A DNA stretch of 64,000 nt. Origin: Coniferiporia sulphurascens (Eukaryota > Basidiomycota > Agaricomycetes > Hymenochaetales > Hymenochaetaceae). Below are positions 54,218 to 64,000 of this stretch, piece after piece. The first letter of the stretch is position 1. The number at the start of each line of letters is the position of its first letter. A program made the position numbers and the translations under genes. Location of the stretch: the NCBI GenBank assembly GCA_002794785.1, contig NBBA01000002.1, positions 620,001-684,000 on the forward strand. The letters run 5' to 3'. The notes below the pieces were generated by a model. It saw nothing but the letters and a program-made list of their open reading frames with translations, was not told the origin of the DNA and did not search any database.

Positions 54218-55390
54218 TCATCCCTTCTTGTTCTCTTACCACCACCATCTCCTTCATCTTAGGAGGGGCGCTGGGGGGGGTTGTAGTTCATCCCTCACTA
54301 TCTGGCCTGTCTGAGGGTTGGCTCTGGTGGGGAGGGGGGGCTCTCCATCTGTGTGTGAGTTCTCGGCTCTAGCATGCCAGTGGGTTAGCCAATGGCATGA
54401 GAGAGGCCCATTAGCCTGCCCATCGGGGAGGACACAATGTTAACATCCTCAGGGGAGAGGTGGTCCGGTGGACATCATCCTTGTCTCCAGGGGGTTGGCT
54501 TGTTCTGATAAATCCCCTTTGGGGGGCCCCACTGTCCCTGGCACAGACAGTGAAAACTGCCGCCCCAAATCCCAGAAGGGTTCTGATGATGGCATCTTGC
54601 CTAGGAATAGGGGTCTCATAACATGTGTTGTTGCGGTGAGAACCAACCGACTCAATGCCCCTGACCCAATGCTGTGGAAGGGTGGCTAGAGACAGGTCAG
54701 CACAGGCCTCTGGATCATCCTGTGGGAGCATCCTTAGGTGGTTAGTATGGGAAACTCCTTGGTCTTCCTGATGATAGGGGGCCGGGGTCACCTGTGCAAC
54801 ATGGTAATCCCCATATGCTGTGGATCCAGAAGTGGGGCAACTAAGTCTAACCACATATTCTCTGGGGTTAAACCTGGGGTCTGAAGCACATGCGGGGAAT
54901 TGGGAAACTTCAGTAGTGGCTAGGGTGTTAGTCCTCATGGCCTTCTGGGCATAGTGGCTTCTCTGTCATGAAAGAGCAGGCCGGGGCAGTGGGGGGTAGT
55001 TCCCTTCACCGGCCACAGAGTACTAAATCTGCCATGGGTATGCATGGGGGTAAATCCCACTGCATTGCTTAAGTTGATTCCTTGACACGCAGACATGCCC
55101 CGGGGAAACCTGGGGGACAGCGGGAGGGGTGTGGGAACCCCATATCCCAAGGAAGGTGTAGTTGTTTGGTGGGCCTTGCAAGAGAACCCTTTAGTCAGGT
55201 CGTCTCTACATCGGATGCATTCTCCCGGTTCTTCTGTGGGGTTCCCCCCTCTGGTACACTGGGATACATCAGAAAGGCAAATGTGACAAAATGACTTTGG
55301 TCCAGTCTGCTGTGTGTCGTCGCCTTCTTGGCTCATGGCACACATCTCCTTGCAGCCCCTCTGAAGTTCTGGCGTCCACATCAGGAAAAG
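54218..55390 (+). mobile_element. Non-autonomous element related to the 14145-15131 insert
   Basis: Begins CATCCCTTCTTGTTCTCTTA followed by CCACCACCATCTCC, matching the head of the insert at 15131 (minus strand) and of the LINE. It shares further internal sequence with the former (GTTAACATCC followed by a GGGG-rich stretch). It is inserted in the duplicated RING flank. The 3' end is uncertain; the limit given is where the sequence turns into AT-rich palindromic repeats. Minus-strand frames at 54411-54938 and 54935-55381 lack known motifs. Confidence 0.5.
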
Positions 55391-55620
55391 CCCAAATGCT
55401 ATATAGTGTGGCTGGATAACTATATAGCATTATATAGCATTAAATAGGACTATTTTGTTGCTTTTGAGATAATATAGCATATATAGCACTATATAGCACT
55501 ATATAGTGGCCTAATAGTGCTATATACTGCTCAAATAATACTATATAGAAGTATATAGCACTATATTACCTTCTGATAAGTATTATAGCTATTTTTGAGT
55601 ACTTTGAGTATTTCAGAATA
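55390..55620. repeat. AT-rich cluster of CTATATAG-type palindromes
   Basis: Many units of the type GCTATATAGC, CACTATATAG and TATATAGCA occur in both orientations within about 230 bp. Each is near-palindromic. Confidence 0.75.
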
Positions 55621-56192
55621 TTTGAACTATTTTTTCAGTCCCAAGTCCTCAAATGATTGGAGTATTATGATACTGAACTATGGACAGTGCTCAATGTTGC
55701 TTAGTTGCCTATGACATGCACATTGGATTTGGTCTCTGCATAGTTAGTATTATCCTGCTCTGCTTTGCCTCCCCCCAACATATGGAAAGCAAGTATGAAT
55801 GACTGATTATGAATGCATTACACACTATATACTATATCCCCCACACTATGTCTACTTGCCTACTTGTAACATCTGCCTTGTCTCTGCCCGCCATCCATTG
55901 CCCATACCATGTCCTTTATACAATAGCTTGCACTATCATGTTAGTGCTGTAAAATACCATACTGTACCCACTACCTTCATGGGAGTAATGCACCACCCCC
56001 CTCCCAAAAGAAATCATGCATCTTGGTCTTCTGTGTCTTTAATTCTTACTCTGATCTCAGCTTCAGCTTTGGCTCTGAGGGGCGGAAACAGATGGAGAGG
56101 TCTAAAAAAAGCATAAGATGATCCACTAAATATATATTAAGCACAACAGCAGACACCTTCCCATGATGCTCAATTGATCAATGTCTACTTGC
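55621..56192. other. No gene seen
   Basis: AT-rich sequence with no supported frame. A purine-rich stretch with a short A run occurs near 56100-56115. Confidence 0.5.
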
Positions 56193-56613
56193 TGTTACAA
56201 ATTTCCTTTACTCATTGCCTTTTATCAGCATTAGTCATCTTCGTTGACTAATGCTACTTGTACACCGACTGATCCTAGTCTCATGATCAGTTAGACTCTT
56301 CTACCAGTTTCTATTCCCTTCCATGCTGACTGACCCTTATCTTCACTCAGTCAGCATTCCATCATGTTCCATAGGTTTCTACACATGTATATAAGAACTT
56401 GCTTTCAGAGCACTAAGCCTTAAGCTTGTGCTCTTCGTTCAATAAGAGCCTACTTGTCTACTATCTCCTTTATGGGATATTAAGTCATCAGTCTATCGGT
56501 CCACTAGTCCTTGGGGAAACCCTTGCTCAATAGTCATCTCGTCTCTACCTCATATTACTTGGTCAATCCTCATCAACCACTTACTAAGCCTTACCTAATC
56601 AGTAGGCTTAACA
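56193..56613 (+). mobile_element. Solo LTR, family B
   Basis: Begins TGTTACAAATTTCC and ends AGGCTTAACA (TGTTA...TAACA termini). It is flanked by a perfect 5-bp duplication CTTGC at 56188-56192 and 56614-56618. It contains a promoter-like TGTATATAAGAAC (about 56395) and a polyadenylation-like CAATAAGAGCC (about 56440). Length 421 bp with no coding sequence: a solo LTR. It lies at the 3' limit of the VPS35 remnant. Confidence 0.85.
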
Positions 56614-56779
56614 CTTGCGATTCGAAAACGATTTCAAATAAAGAGAAGGGAAAAAGAAGGGAGGAAAAAACAAACAGAAACAGAGTCGATGGTGTTGATA
56701 AAAACAGGGAAACATGGAAATGGGGAAACGGGGACACAGGCAAGTGGCAGAAAACAAAACTACAAAATCTACTTGGATT

Positions 56780-59760
56780 GCTTACTGCTGGCGCGTTGTG
56801 GTCCAGGCAGTAGAGGTACTGGTCGAGAGTGTCACAGTAGAGTTGCACGGTTACGATATCCTCTGTTGCGGAGTTTGTGATGCGTAGTGATTTCTGCAGG
56901 CACTCAAGGACGCACTTGCTATCCTGGTGCAGGTACTGCCCAATTCTCAATTCATAAGCTCAAGTTCCTCCAAAGCAGAGATTAAAAAATAAAATAAGAA
57001 GTGACACATACAGCCTTCAGCCCCCCTGTCCCCTCCGATACGGCAGCAGTAGCAGCTTCACCGGCAGCAGCACCCACTTCCTGGCGGCCCTGCCCCAACG
57101 CCTCACCCGCATGTGCCTCCTGCCAGAACATATGACTCACGAGGTGCACCGCAGTCGCCTGATGAGGCTTCTTCAACAGCTTCGCACCATGCAGCGCCAC
57201 CTTCATAATAAGCGTATCATAATTATCCGCGCAAAACACACGCATGCCCTGAAGTGTGCCAACGAGCAGCGTGACGGCCTGCAGCTGCGCACAGCTGTCT
57301 GAAATGCTGTCCTCGTACACGGTGAACACCTGCACGTATAGGTCGTATGTCAGGTCTTCGAACCCGCATTCGTCGGACACTTGCGCGGCGAGTAGGAAGA
57401 GCCGTAGTGCGATGGCGGGAGCCTCGACTTGTGTGAAGAGGATCGAGATGAGCTGATGCGTGAATTTGAGGATCGTGGACACTTTGGATTGCCAGTCGTC
57501 CTCCTAGAGCGCATTCGCATTTCGTTAGACATGTTTTTGGAGGTGTTCGTTATGGGTTTTCGCTTACCTCGTGTTCCCGCTTTTTGTACCGCCGGCATAA
57601 TTTTATGGCGTTCGTGATGAGCGCCGGGTACGTATACCGTATCCGCTCTCCCCCAGCTTCGAAATGTCTCCGTGCTTCTTGGAAGAGCTAAAGAACACTG
57701 TCATTCTCTTCGCTTTAACGGGCAAGACGGCACACATACCTCGAACTGCACATCAAGCGCATCCGTGCAGAACAGGTGCACCATCCTCGCAACCCATCCC
57801 TGCTCCTCCGCCATCTCCTTGCGATCTACATGCGCAGGAGGCCGGCGCGCACCCGAACCCGAGCCCTGCCCGCCGCCAGCTACCGCAGTATCAAGTTGAT
57901 CGCATACGAGTACCTGACATAGCTCTAGCACACCACACACGTCCTCGGGCGTCTCGATGATAGTCTGGTTCTTGAGCACGGACGCAATGATGGCGTGTGC
58001 GAGCGAGCGGCGCATCGTGAAGGGCTGCAGGAGGAGCAGGTTGGCGTACCGCGGGAGCGTGAGTAGGGTTAGCAGGGATTGGTAGGAGTTGATGGGAGCG
58101 ACAAGGAGTGAGGCGAGGTTGTTTGTTGTTTGCATCGCGTGCAGGTCCGGGCTGGGGGGAGGAGGTGTGAGTGAGTGGGAACAGTCGGTTGATAGGGCAT
58201 GTAGCTGACCTGTCTGAGAATTCTTTAATTTTCGAGCTTGCGAAGCCTAAGATCTGGTCGACGTATTCTAGGCGATCGGGATGACAGCTGACGGATAAGT
58301 TCATGAGGGACACTAAGAGCGCCGTGATATCCTGGATGGACAAGTCCGGCCTTGCCTAAGAGATTGGTATTAATTAGCTGTCCGAGTCGTATATGAAATA
58401 CCTCACCTTGATGAGTTCAACCACTTGATGCCAAAAGACCTCAAACAGCTTGACGTTCTCCGGTATACCTCTGAACTTCTTCAAGGGTGCGGCCTCCTTT
58501 TCCTTTTCCTTACCCTTCTCTTCCGTCGGCGGCTTTTCACCATTCAGTGCTGCTTCCCCGTTGCTCAGACTGAGATCCGTGAACGACTTTTCGGCGTCTT
58601 CTAAAGTCGGGCTTGTCGATCCCCAAATTGTGTCTTCTGAAGCCCGAGCACCAGAACTCAGGCCCATGCTGTTCGTCCGGGCCTTGGCTTTCTGCGCCTT
58701 GACCTTCTCCGCCAGCCGTCTCGCCGCCTCCTCCTGGCGCCTCGTCTCCTCCGGGTTCTTGTTCTCGGCCTCGCGTGCGGCGTATGCGGCAAGCCTGTCA
58801 ATGAGTGCAATGACGATCTGCTTGATGTTAACGGACTGCTGGAGCTGAGCGGTGGCGGAGAAGAAGGGGCCGAGAGAGTAGAGATGGAACTTGTCAGTGA
58901 AGACTTGGATGACGACTTCCATGAGGTACTCTTGGGCGATGACGTCTTTGCAGTTGACGACCTGCTCAAGGATGCTTGGGAGGATTGTACGCTGGTACAT
59001 TCCGAGGTCGACGCCATCGAGCACGCTGAGCCGTATGAGGTTGGTACCGACAAGAATATGCAGCTCGTGTCGCTCCATCTCGTGCGTCTCGCGGTCGCAC
59101 AAGTGTCCTTGGTGCTGCAACCGCACCCAGAGCTTGTTCATCTCGATGAAGTTGGTGAGTTCGAATGCGTTCGAGTCCTGCAGGTTTCCGACCGGGCTGT
59201 TACGGTGGAAATGAGGTCAGGGAGCAGAGCGGGGGTAGGACACGTACCCCTCGTCATTGCCTACAGGGAGGTTATCCCGGGTCTGTCCGCTGAGGTAGTG
59301 GCAGAGGAAGAGACCACGGGTAGGGTGCTGTACGCCATGCGACGTCTCCATCATGTCCTTCATGATCTCCTTGACGGACATGTCGGGGATAGACATATAG
59401 ACGGCGCCGACGGTGATCATAAGGTACAGACACGGGATGATGTTGCCTGCATATTGAACGAGCTCGTAGAGGTCTGCGAGATGGTGCTTTCCCTGGTGTG
59501 CGCGTCGTAGAGGTAATTAGTGAGGTGTCGGAGGGCATCAAACATGGCCATGTCTGCGGAGGATGCGCGTCAGTGCTGCGGCATTGGGAGATGGAACAGT
59601 GGGAAACCACGCATGTACACAATTTGTAGTACTGCTTTGGAGAGAGTGAGGAGGATAGTGCTGGCGCTCTTGAGCGTGTCCATGAGCTGGTTGATCTCCT
59701 GCAGGCGATTGACTTCATTTGAGTCTATAACCTAAAGCCTGTAATGTTAATTAGAAAGCA
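56780..59760 (-). pseudogene. VPS35: VPS35 (retromer subunit) truncated, frameshifted copy
   Basis: The minus strand reads most of VPS35, the scaffold of the endosome-to-Golgi retromer, with introns kept. In order: [164 protein letters not shown], and SATEDIVTVQLYCDTLDQYL. Lesions: a one-base loss near 59494 inside DAHT(Q)GKHH; a disturbed segment near 59630, where about seven residues are missing and the frame changes; and absence of the first exon(s) and of the C-terminal exon after HNAPA (about 56790). Middle exons (57000-59215) are intact. Retromer is a core function, so a working copy presumably lies elsewhere. Assembly error is the alternative for the frameshifts. Confidence 0.72.
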
Positions 59761-59823
59761 TGCTGTAAATGGAAATTGGGTCAGTAAGGTAGTCATAGGG
59801 AATGAATTTTGAAGAAATTTCAT

Positions 59824-60135
59824 GGCCTGAATGGCTCAGTGGTTGAGTGGTTTCTGGACCGTATGGAGGCTCGCTTAGAGTCAGGTGCTTTTGGGTTTCC
59901 GAGCCTTATGCATCTGCCACTGGGATTGGCACAGATACCGTGATGATATTAGGTCTTGTTCTCTAGGTTCCCTAGGTTCCAGTGGTATTGCACATGGCAT
60001 GAATAATGCTACCCTTCTCTATTTTATTTTATTTTATCTTATGTTTTGTGGCTTTCTCCCCCAGATGCTGCAGTGGGAGGGCCAAGTCCTGGGTTCGAGC
60101 CCAGTGAAATCAAGTGAATTTTTATTATTATTTCC
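59824..60135 (+). mobile_element. Possible tRNA-derived SINE
   Basis: TGGCTCAGTGGT (59832-59843) resembles an RNA polymerase III A box. GGGTTCGAGCCC (60091-60102) resembles a B box inside a T-arm-like stem, followed by an AT-rich tail with TTATTATTATTT. The A-to-B distance of about 250 bp is too long for a normal tRNA, so a SINE or composite is more likely. No clean target duplication was found. Confidence 0.45.
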
Positions 60136-60144
60136 TATTAAGTG

Positions 60145-60680
60145 CTACAATTCCCACAGCCAACTGTGCCATGGGGCGGGTGCAGTGGTTCGCAGACACA
60201 TCCTCCCTCCCTCCATCCACCAAAGAGCCTGATGCCCACTCCTCCATTCGCTCCATCGCGTCCTTGTTGTCGAACCTGTAGACAAATCCCAGGCTGCTCC
60301 GCCGACGCATTGCAGTAGCGAGGCGTCTCGAACGGGTCCACGAGAGAGTGCGACTGAGCCTGGAGACGGATCTTGACGACTTCCATTGGGCATATGACAG
60401 CAACGGCCGTTCCGCCAAAAGATGCGGTCACTGTGGACGTTATCAGCGGCACTCCTGGTCTGTCTTCTTGTCTCGGGTATATCCATCACAAACGATACTG
60501 AATAAGGTGAACAGGCGAGCTGCGACACAGGACTGTGAGAGCCTACAAGCCGACATGGAGTACGATGCAGAATGGAGGTGCATGAGGAGAAAAGTGGAGG
60601 ATCGACTTTGACATTCTGCAGGGAGGCGGACGATGGGAGAACCCGCTTATGGGATGGGCAAGCTTGTAAGTAACTCATTG
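60145..60680 (-). pseudogene. Mitochondrial carrier fragment (succinate/fumarate type)
   Basis: On the minus strand, PLITSTVTASFGGTAVAVI runs into CPMEVVKIRLQAQSHSLVD and PFETPRYCNA, the second-repeat signature (PxExxKxR) of mitochondrial carriers and closest, from memory, to the succinate/fumarate carrier SFC1. The match stops after about 45 residues, and the continuation changes frame and loses similarity. The other repeats of the roughly 300-residue carrier are not found. It is a fragment, not a gene. Confidence 0.6.
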
Positions 60681-61283
60681 CAAACTGTTTCCTGGGTCCA
60701 AGCTGAACAGATGTATGTGCACCTCAAGTGCGGATTACGTGCAAGGCACACATATGTCATTCCACTCAAAAGAGGACACTATCCATTTCGCCGAAAAGCA
60801 GGGTGCGTTTTACCAGTTCTCCAACTTACTCGCTCGAAGCTGACACTGTTTGCTATCTAATCGCTAATACAAGGGTCGTTAGCCACTAAGAGGCATCCGA
60901 ATCAGTACACTTATCGAGGTAAATCTGGCTCTAATACCCAGAGTCGACGTGCACCGCAGTCGGCACTTGGACAAAGCCAACATAACTCGACAACGCACAA
61001 CCATGGCACACGAAACGCCAATGGCTCTGGGAACTCTGGTGGTCCATTGGGCTCCGGCTCACGAAATACTCACAGCGCATACTACAATAACATGCAGCTC
61101 CCAATGTTCATAACATGGGGCCTCCCAGACTACCTTGCACACCTCCGATCCATCCTTCCCTCTGAAGTCCCACCACCTTTGCAAATTCATGGTGCGACCA
61201 GTTTCTTTTGCGATGAAATCCGTCCGACGAGCACGGCGGCCGATGAGAATCGAGCATCGCCTTCGCAACGAATTGACCGATAA
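60633..61283 (+). pseudogene. C-terminal fragment, possibly of a PHD-finger (Cti6-like) protein
   Basis: Two plus-strand pieces join across an intron (GT near 60811, AG near 60873): HYPFRRKAG with SLATKRHPNQYTYRGKSG, then an Asn/Ser/Gly-rich stretch and FITWGLPDYLAHLRSILPS followed by EVPPPLQIHGA. KRHPNQYTYR and WGLPDYLAHL recall the C-terminal part of basidiomycete Cti6-like PHD proteins, but this is from memory and weak. No PHD finger is present. It overlaps the end of the minus-strand HECT fragment. Confidence 0.3.
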
Positions 61284-62560
61284 TCTTGAATACATAGGTA
61301 CACTTTTCTCCACAGTCAGCTGTGGTATCAGACGGCCCCACTGGAGTGAAGAGACCGGTGGGATGCAGAACATAAACGCCAGGATGAGTAGTGTCAGTGT
61401 CTTGCCAAATCTTCAAGTCCCGCCTTGCGAACTCCTTGGACACCATGGAATAGAATTCAAGTGTCGGACCTAATCCAGTTCCAACCTCATCAAAGTACTC
61501 GACCTCCAAAATCGATGAAGACAATCCATAAAGCTCGAACACTTTGAAAGCGGACTCAAGTATATGCTTTCTTGATATCCGAATCTTTTGCCTTTGCAAG
61601 CGCCCAAGGAAACCAAATGTGTCGTCTCCTGGGCACGATTTTGGCTCTGCCATTTTAAAACGAGGTGCGCATATCCGAAGGATGTTGACTGTAGGAATGA
61701 GAAGCGTGTAGAGAACGGGAATAAGAAAGGGAAATGAAGTGGGAGATCCATGGCCCACTCCGGAAGGCAGGAGCTGAAAACAAAAAGAGGACACATAGCT
61801 AAAGCAATGTCAAATTACGCACCTAGCTACGATCATCGGCTCTTCTAGCTGACGAGTCAACTTAGCGGTCAATCTATTACTAATAAAAGCTGTCTCAGGA
61901 TGTGGCCGGGCACTCGAAAAGCTATTGTCATTAATGTCTACGTTCAGTCTGTGTAGGATGCGCAAAAGCTTAAGAATTTTCGAGTACGATGACTCATCAT
62001 GAAGGGAGGCTGGCAAAGAGACAGGTGATCTTGCCCACGACGGGGGATCAACTGCGGCTTATGAGGGTTAAGTCGAATGTAAATCAGGCCGAAGGGCACA
62101 CCAGACTTACTTTTGGCAACCTGTTGAGGGCCGGTTACTTTCTTGTATTTCACGGTATACACTTCTTGCCAGATCATATTTGACGGGACGGTGCCCCCTG
62201 GAGACTTGCGAGCATCATGTTGGTGTACTGCCCCATAGATAGTCATATCCAAAGGGAGAATATGACCATCCATGTTGAATTCTAGATGCCAATTGCTGCC
62301 TTTGTTCTTGAGTGCAGCTGCATAAGAAGGATTCCAATCTGATGAGCCAGACATTGGTCCTGCAGTACCCAATGCAGGATTAGGTGTTGCCACACTTGCA
62401 CAGGTTCCATCTGGTGTCTGCGCCTCCACCTTTGAACCATCTGTTAAGAAGATGGATCAGATATGATGCAACTTATTTTGGACCATATAAGCCATACCAG
62501 CAGCTACTGAGAGTGTGACTGTATTTTCTACAGAGCCATCAAAACCTCCTCCTTAAATAC
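61246..62560 (-). pseudogene. UFD4/TRIP12-type HECT ubiquitin-ligase fragment
   Basis: The minus strand reads ENTVTLSVAA, GSKVEAQTPDGT (after an intron), SNWHLEFNMDGHILPLDMTI, GAVHQHDARKSPGG, SKILKLLRILHRLN, NRLTAKLTRQLEEPMIVA, WAMDLPLHFPFLFPFSTRF, FLGRLQRQKIRISRKHILE, DEVGTGLGPTLEFYSMVSKE and FKIIGQFVAKAMLDS. This is the region leading into the HECT domain of UFD4/TRIP12 ligases. The sequence loses similarity after AMLDS, so most of the HECT lobe, including the catalytic cysteine, is missing, as is the large N-terminal part. The frame also changes near 61635 (between QNRAQ and DDTFGFLGR). Introns are retained, so the copy arose at DNA level. Confidence 0.7.
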
Positions 62561-63567
62561 CTGAGTACTATAAGTTATACCAAAAGAGTGAGCAACATTT
62601 TCTTACTAGGGCTTTCCTTCCAGCAAGTAATTTTTCCCTGTGATTCTCATTTTTGGCAGGGTCTTGCATGACACATCACTTTGGTTATTTGGGGACTGGT
62701 CAACTCCCAGAAAATATCCCAAAAGTAAAATGTCCATGTGAGGTAAGTCCCTGGCAAAGTGAGCGATTGAGGGCTTGTAGAGGCAATAAACAAGCTGGGC
62801 AGGTTTATGCAATATGTGAGAAATATTTCCTTATATATCTCTGTTTGTGGATATTTGCCTGTCATGTGACAAACTTCTATAAATTTGACTCAGGGTCTTC
62901 TGCTTCTTTTCCTTTTACCACCATCATCCCATTTGCAAATATTCCACATTTGGGATTTTGGTTATCCTAGATCATAAAAATATGTCTTGGGAAGTGGAGA
63001 AGGAGACTGATAGATAATACTACTTTCTCCCCTCCATATTCACTCCCACATAGCATGCTTGCAATGCATCATCTCTTGACTTCAGATTTCTGCACCATTA
63101 CTTCTTCCTCCCAGAAGGACCCAATGCTTATCATGCTTGTTGGTTTGCATGTCCTTGGGAGTACATCATTAAAGCCATATCTGGCCTGTCCCTCATTTGA
63201 CTTTGGCATTGCTTTCCAAAATAGCCTTGCCATTGTCACCAGTGCATATCACATTTTATAAACAATCTATGATGTAATTCTTTCCATTTATTTTGACTGA
63301 CTCTTAGATTCATCCACCATTCCATTTGAACATCTAGGAGGTCTACTCATGTAGGTGAGTAAGGTTTCACAAATCTGTTGAACATCTCTTTATAGCTAAT
63401 TTAGTTATGCACTCACTAAAAAGACTTTAGTGACAGCTCCTGCTACCATGCCCATAGAGTGTTTCTTTTTTATAGTTGCTTAGGATGTTTTGGTCCCACT
63501 GACCACTGATTTTCCAGCTTTTATGCTTCTCTTCAGTCATACTTACATACACCTGACTTGAAGAGTT
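62561..63567. other. No gene seen
   Basis: AT-rich. A plus-strand frame at 62653-62970 with a hydrophobic stretch has no family motif. Nothing else is supported. Confidence 0.45.
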
Positions 63568-63830
63568 AGATGTCTTTTTAAATCTACGCACGTTGTGGTA
63601 GATGATGAGGTGCAGTGGTGAGGATCAGGCAAAGTGGGTTATCAGCATAAACCGATGTATTTCTAGGGCGAGACCAGCTCCCCTTATATACACGTTCCGT
63701 GGGCTAGTACTACTATAACTATCTAGCTCCTATATCGTATGGCGTTATCATTGTGTTATTGTTCACTTAGTAAGGTGGTTGTTCATATGACCACGTACTA
63801 TATTTATATTGTTAGTTATATTTATTTAAT
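63568..63830 (-). repeat. Dispersed repeat with TATA motif, copy 2 (inverted)
   Basis: Reverse-complement match to 4097-4358, with the shared blocks TCATCATCTACCACAA-type end, GTATATAAGGGGAGCTGG and GGTCATATGAACAACC on the minus strand. Possibly a solo LTR; the ends are not fixed. Confidence 0.6.
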
Positions 63831-63914
63831 ATGTCTGTATATTATAACCAAATAGAACATATTTTCTCTGAAAGGACTAGACAAAGAATTTGATCAACCA
63901 TATGACCAGCAGCA

Positions 63915-64000
63915 TCAGGGAGATTATCAGTCAGAGATAGTGGGAAATAGTCAGATATAGTCAGAAATAGCTGGAAAATAGTAGGAGATAGTCATAAATA
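63915..64000 (+). repeat. Imperfect tandem repeat, ~11-bp unit (AGATAGTCAGA-like)
   Basis: Units such as GAGATAGTGGG, AAATAGTCAGA, TATAGTCAGA and AAATAGCTGG follow one another to the window edge, so the array may continue beyond it. Confidence 0.6.

Noticed and set aside
1..64000. CRISPR arrays, prokaryotic operons, ribosome-binding sites
   Set aside because: No regularly spaced repeats of that kind. Introns and eukaryotic retroelements show the DNA is fungal.

Overview
The window is fungal nuclear DNA, almost certainly from a mushroom-forming basidiomycete (Agaricomycetes). Genes have many small exons and GT-AG introns of about 50-70 bp. The families are typical of that class: BTB/POZ paralogs, DUF6534 seven-helix membrane proteins, a MYND-finger protein, a CVNH lectin-like protein and basidiomycete-type transposons. 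The genus cannot be fixed from sequence alone.

Layout. 0-4 kb: a broken minus-strand gene with a cysteine-rich segment. 6.2-17.2 kb: a DUF6534 membrane-protein gene, two BTB genes made by a tandem duplication of about 2.5 kb, and a third diverged BTB gene, interrupted by solo LTRs and a 987-bp retroposed insert. 19.3-28.1 kb: a decayed DUF6534 copy, a CVNH plus glycine-zipper gene, a fourth BTB gene and a four-exon MYND gene. 28.2-31.5 kb: no convincing gene. 31.5-35.7 kb: a 753-residue low-complexity protein and a C2H2/RING zinc-finger gene, both intact.

35.6-54 kb is a tandem segmental duplication. Each unit carries the tail of the RING gene followed by a minus-strand multi-exon gene with a DM9-like C-terminus. 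The second unit is swollen by a full-length non-LTR retrotransposon (40.5-46.9 kb, perfect 12-bp target duplication) and two miniature DNA transposons. A third RING tail at 53.9 kb is interrupted by further repeats.

54-64 kb is repeat-rich. It holds fragments of housekeeping genes in mixed orientation with introns retained: VPS35, a succinate/fumarate-type mitochondrial carrier, a possible PHD-protein tail and a UFD4/TRIP12-type HECT ligase. Most carry frameshifts or lack essential ends, so they look like pseudogenes.

No pathway or operon links these genes. The dominant theme is local duplication of lineage-specific families (BTB, DUF6534, DM9-like) with repeated transposon insertion. Paralogous empty sites and target duplications let the order of several insertions be read directly. 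No CRISPR array, rRNA gene or certain tRNA gene was recognised.
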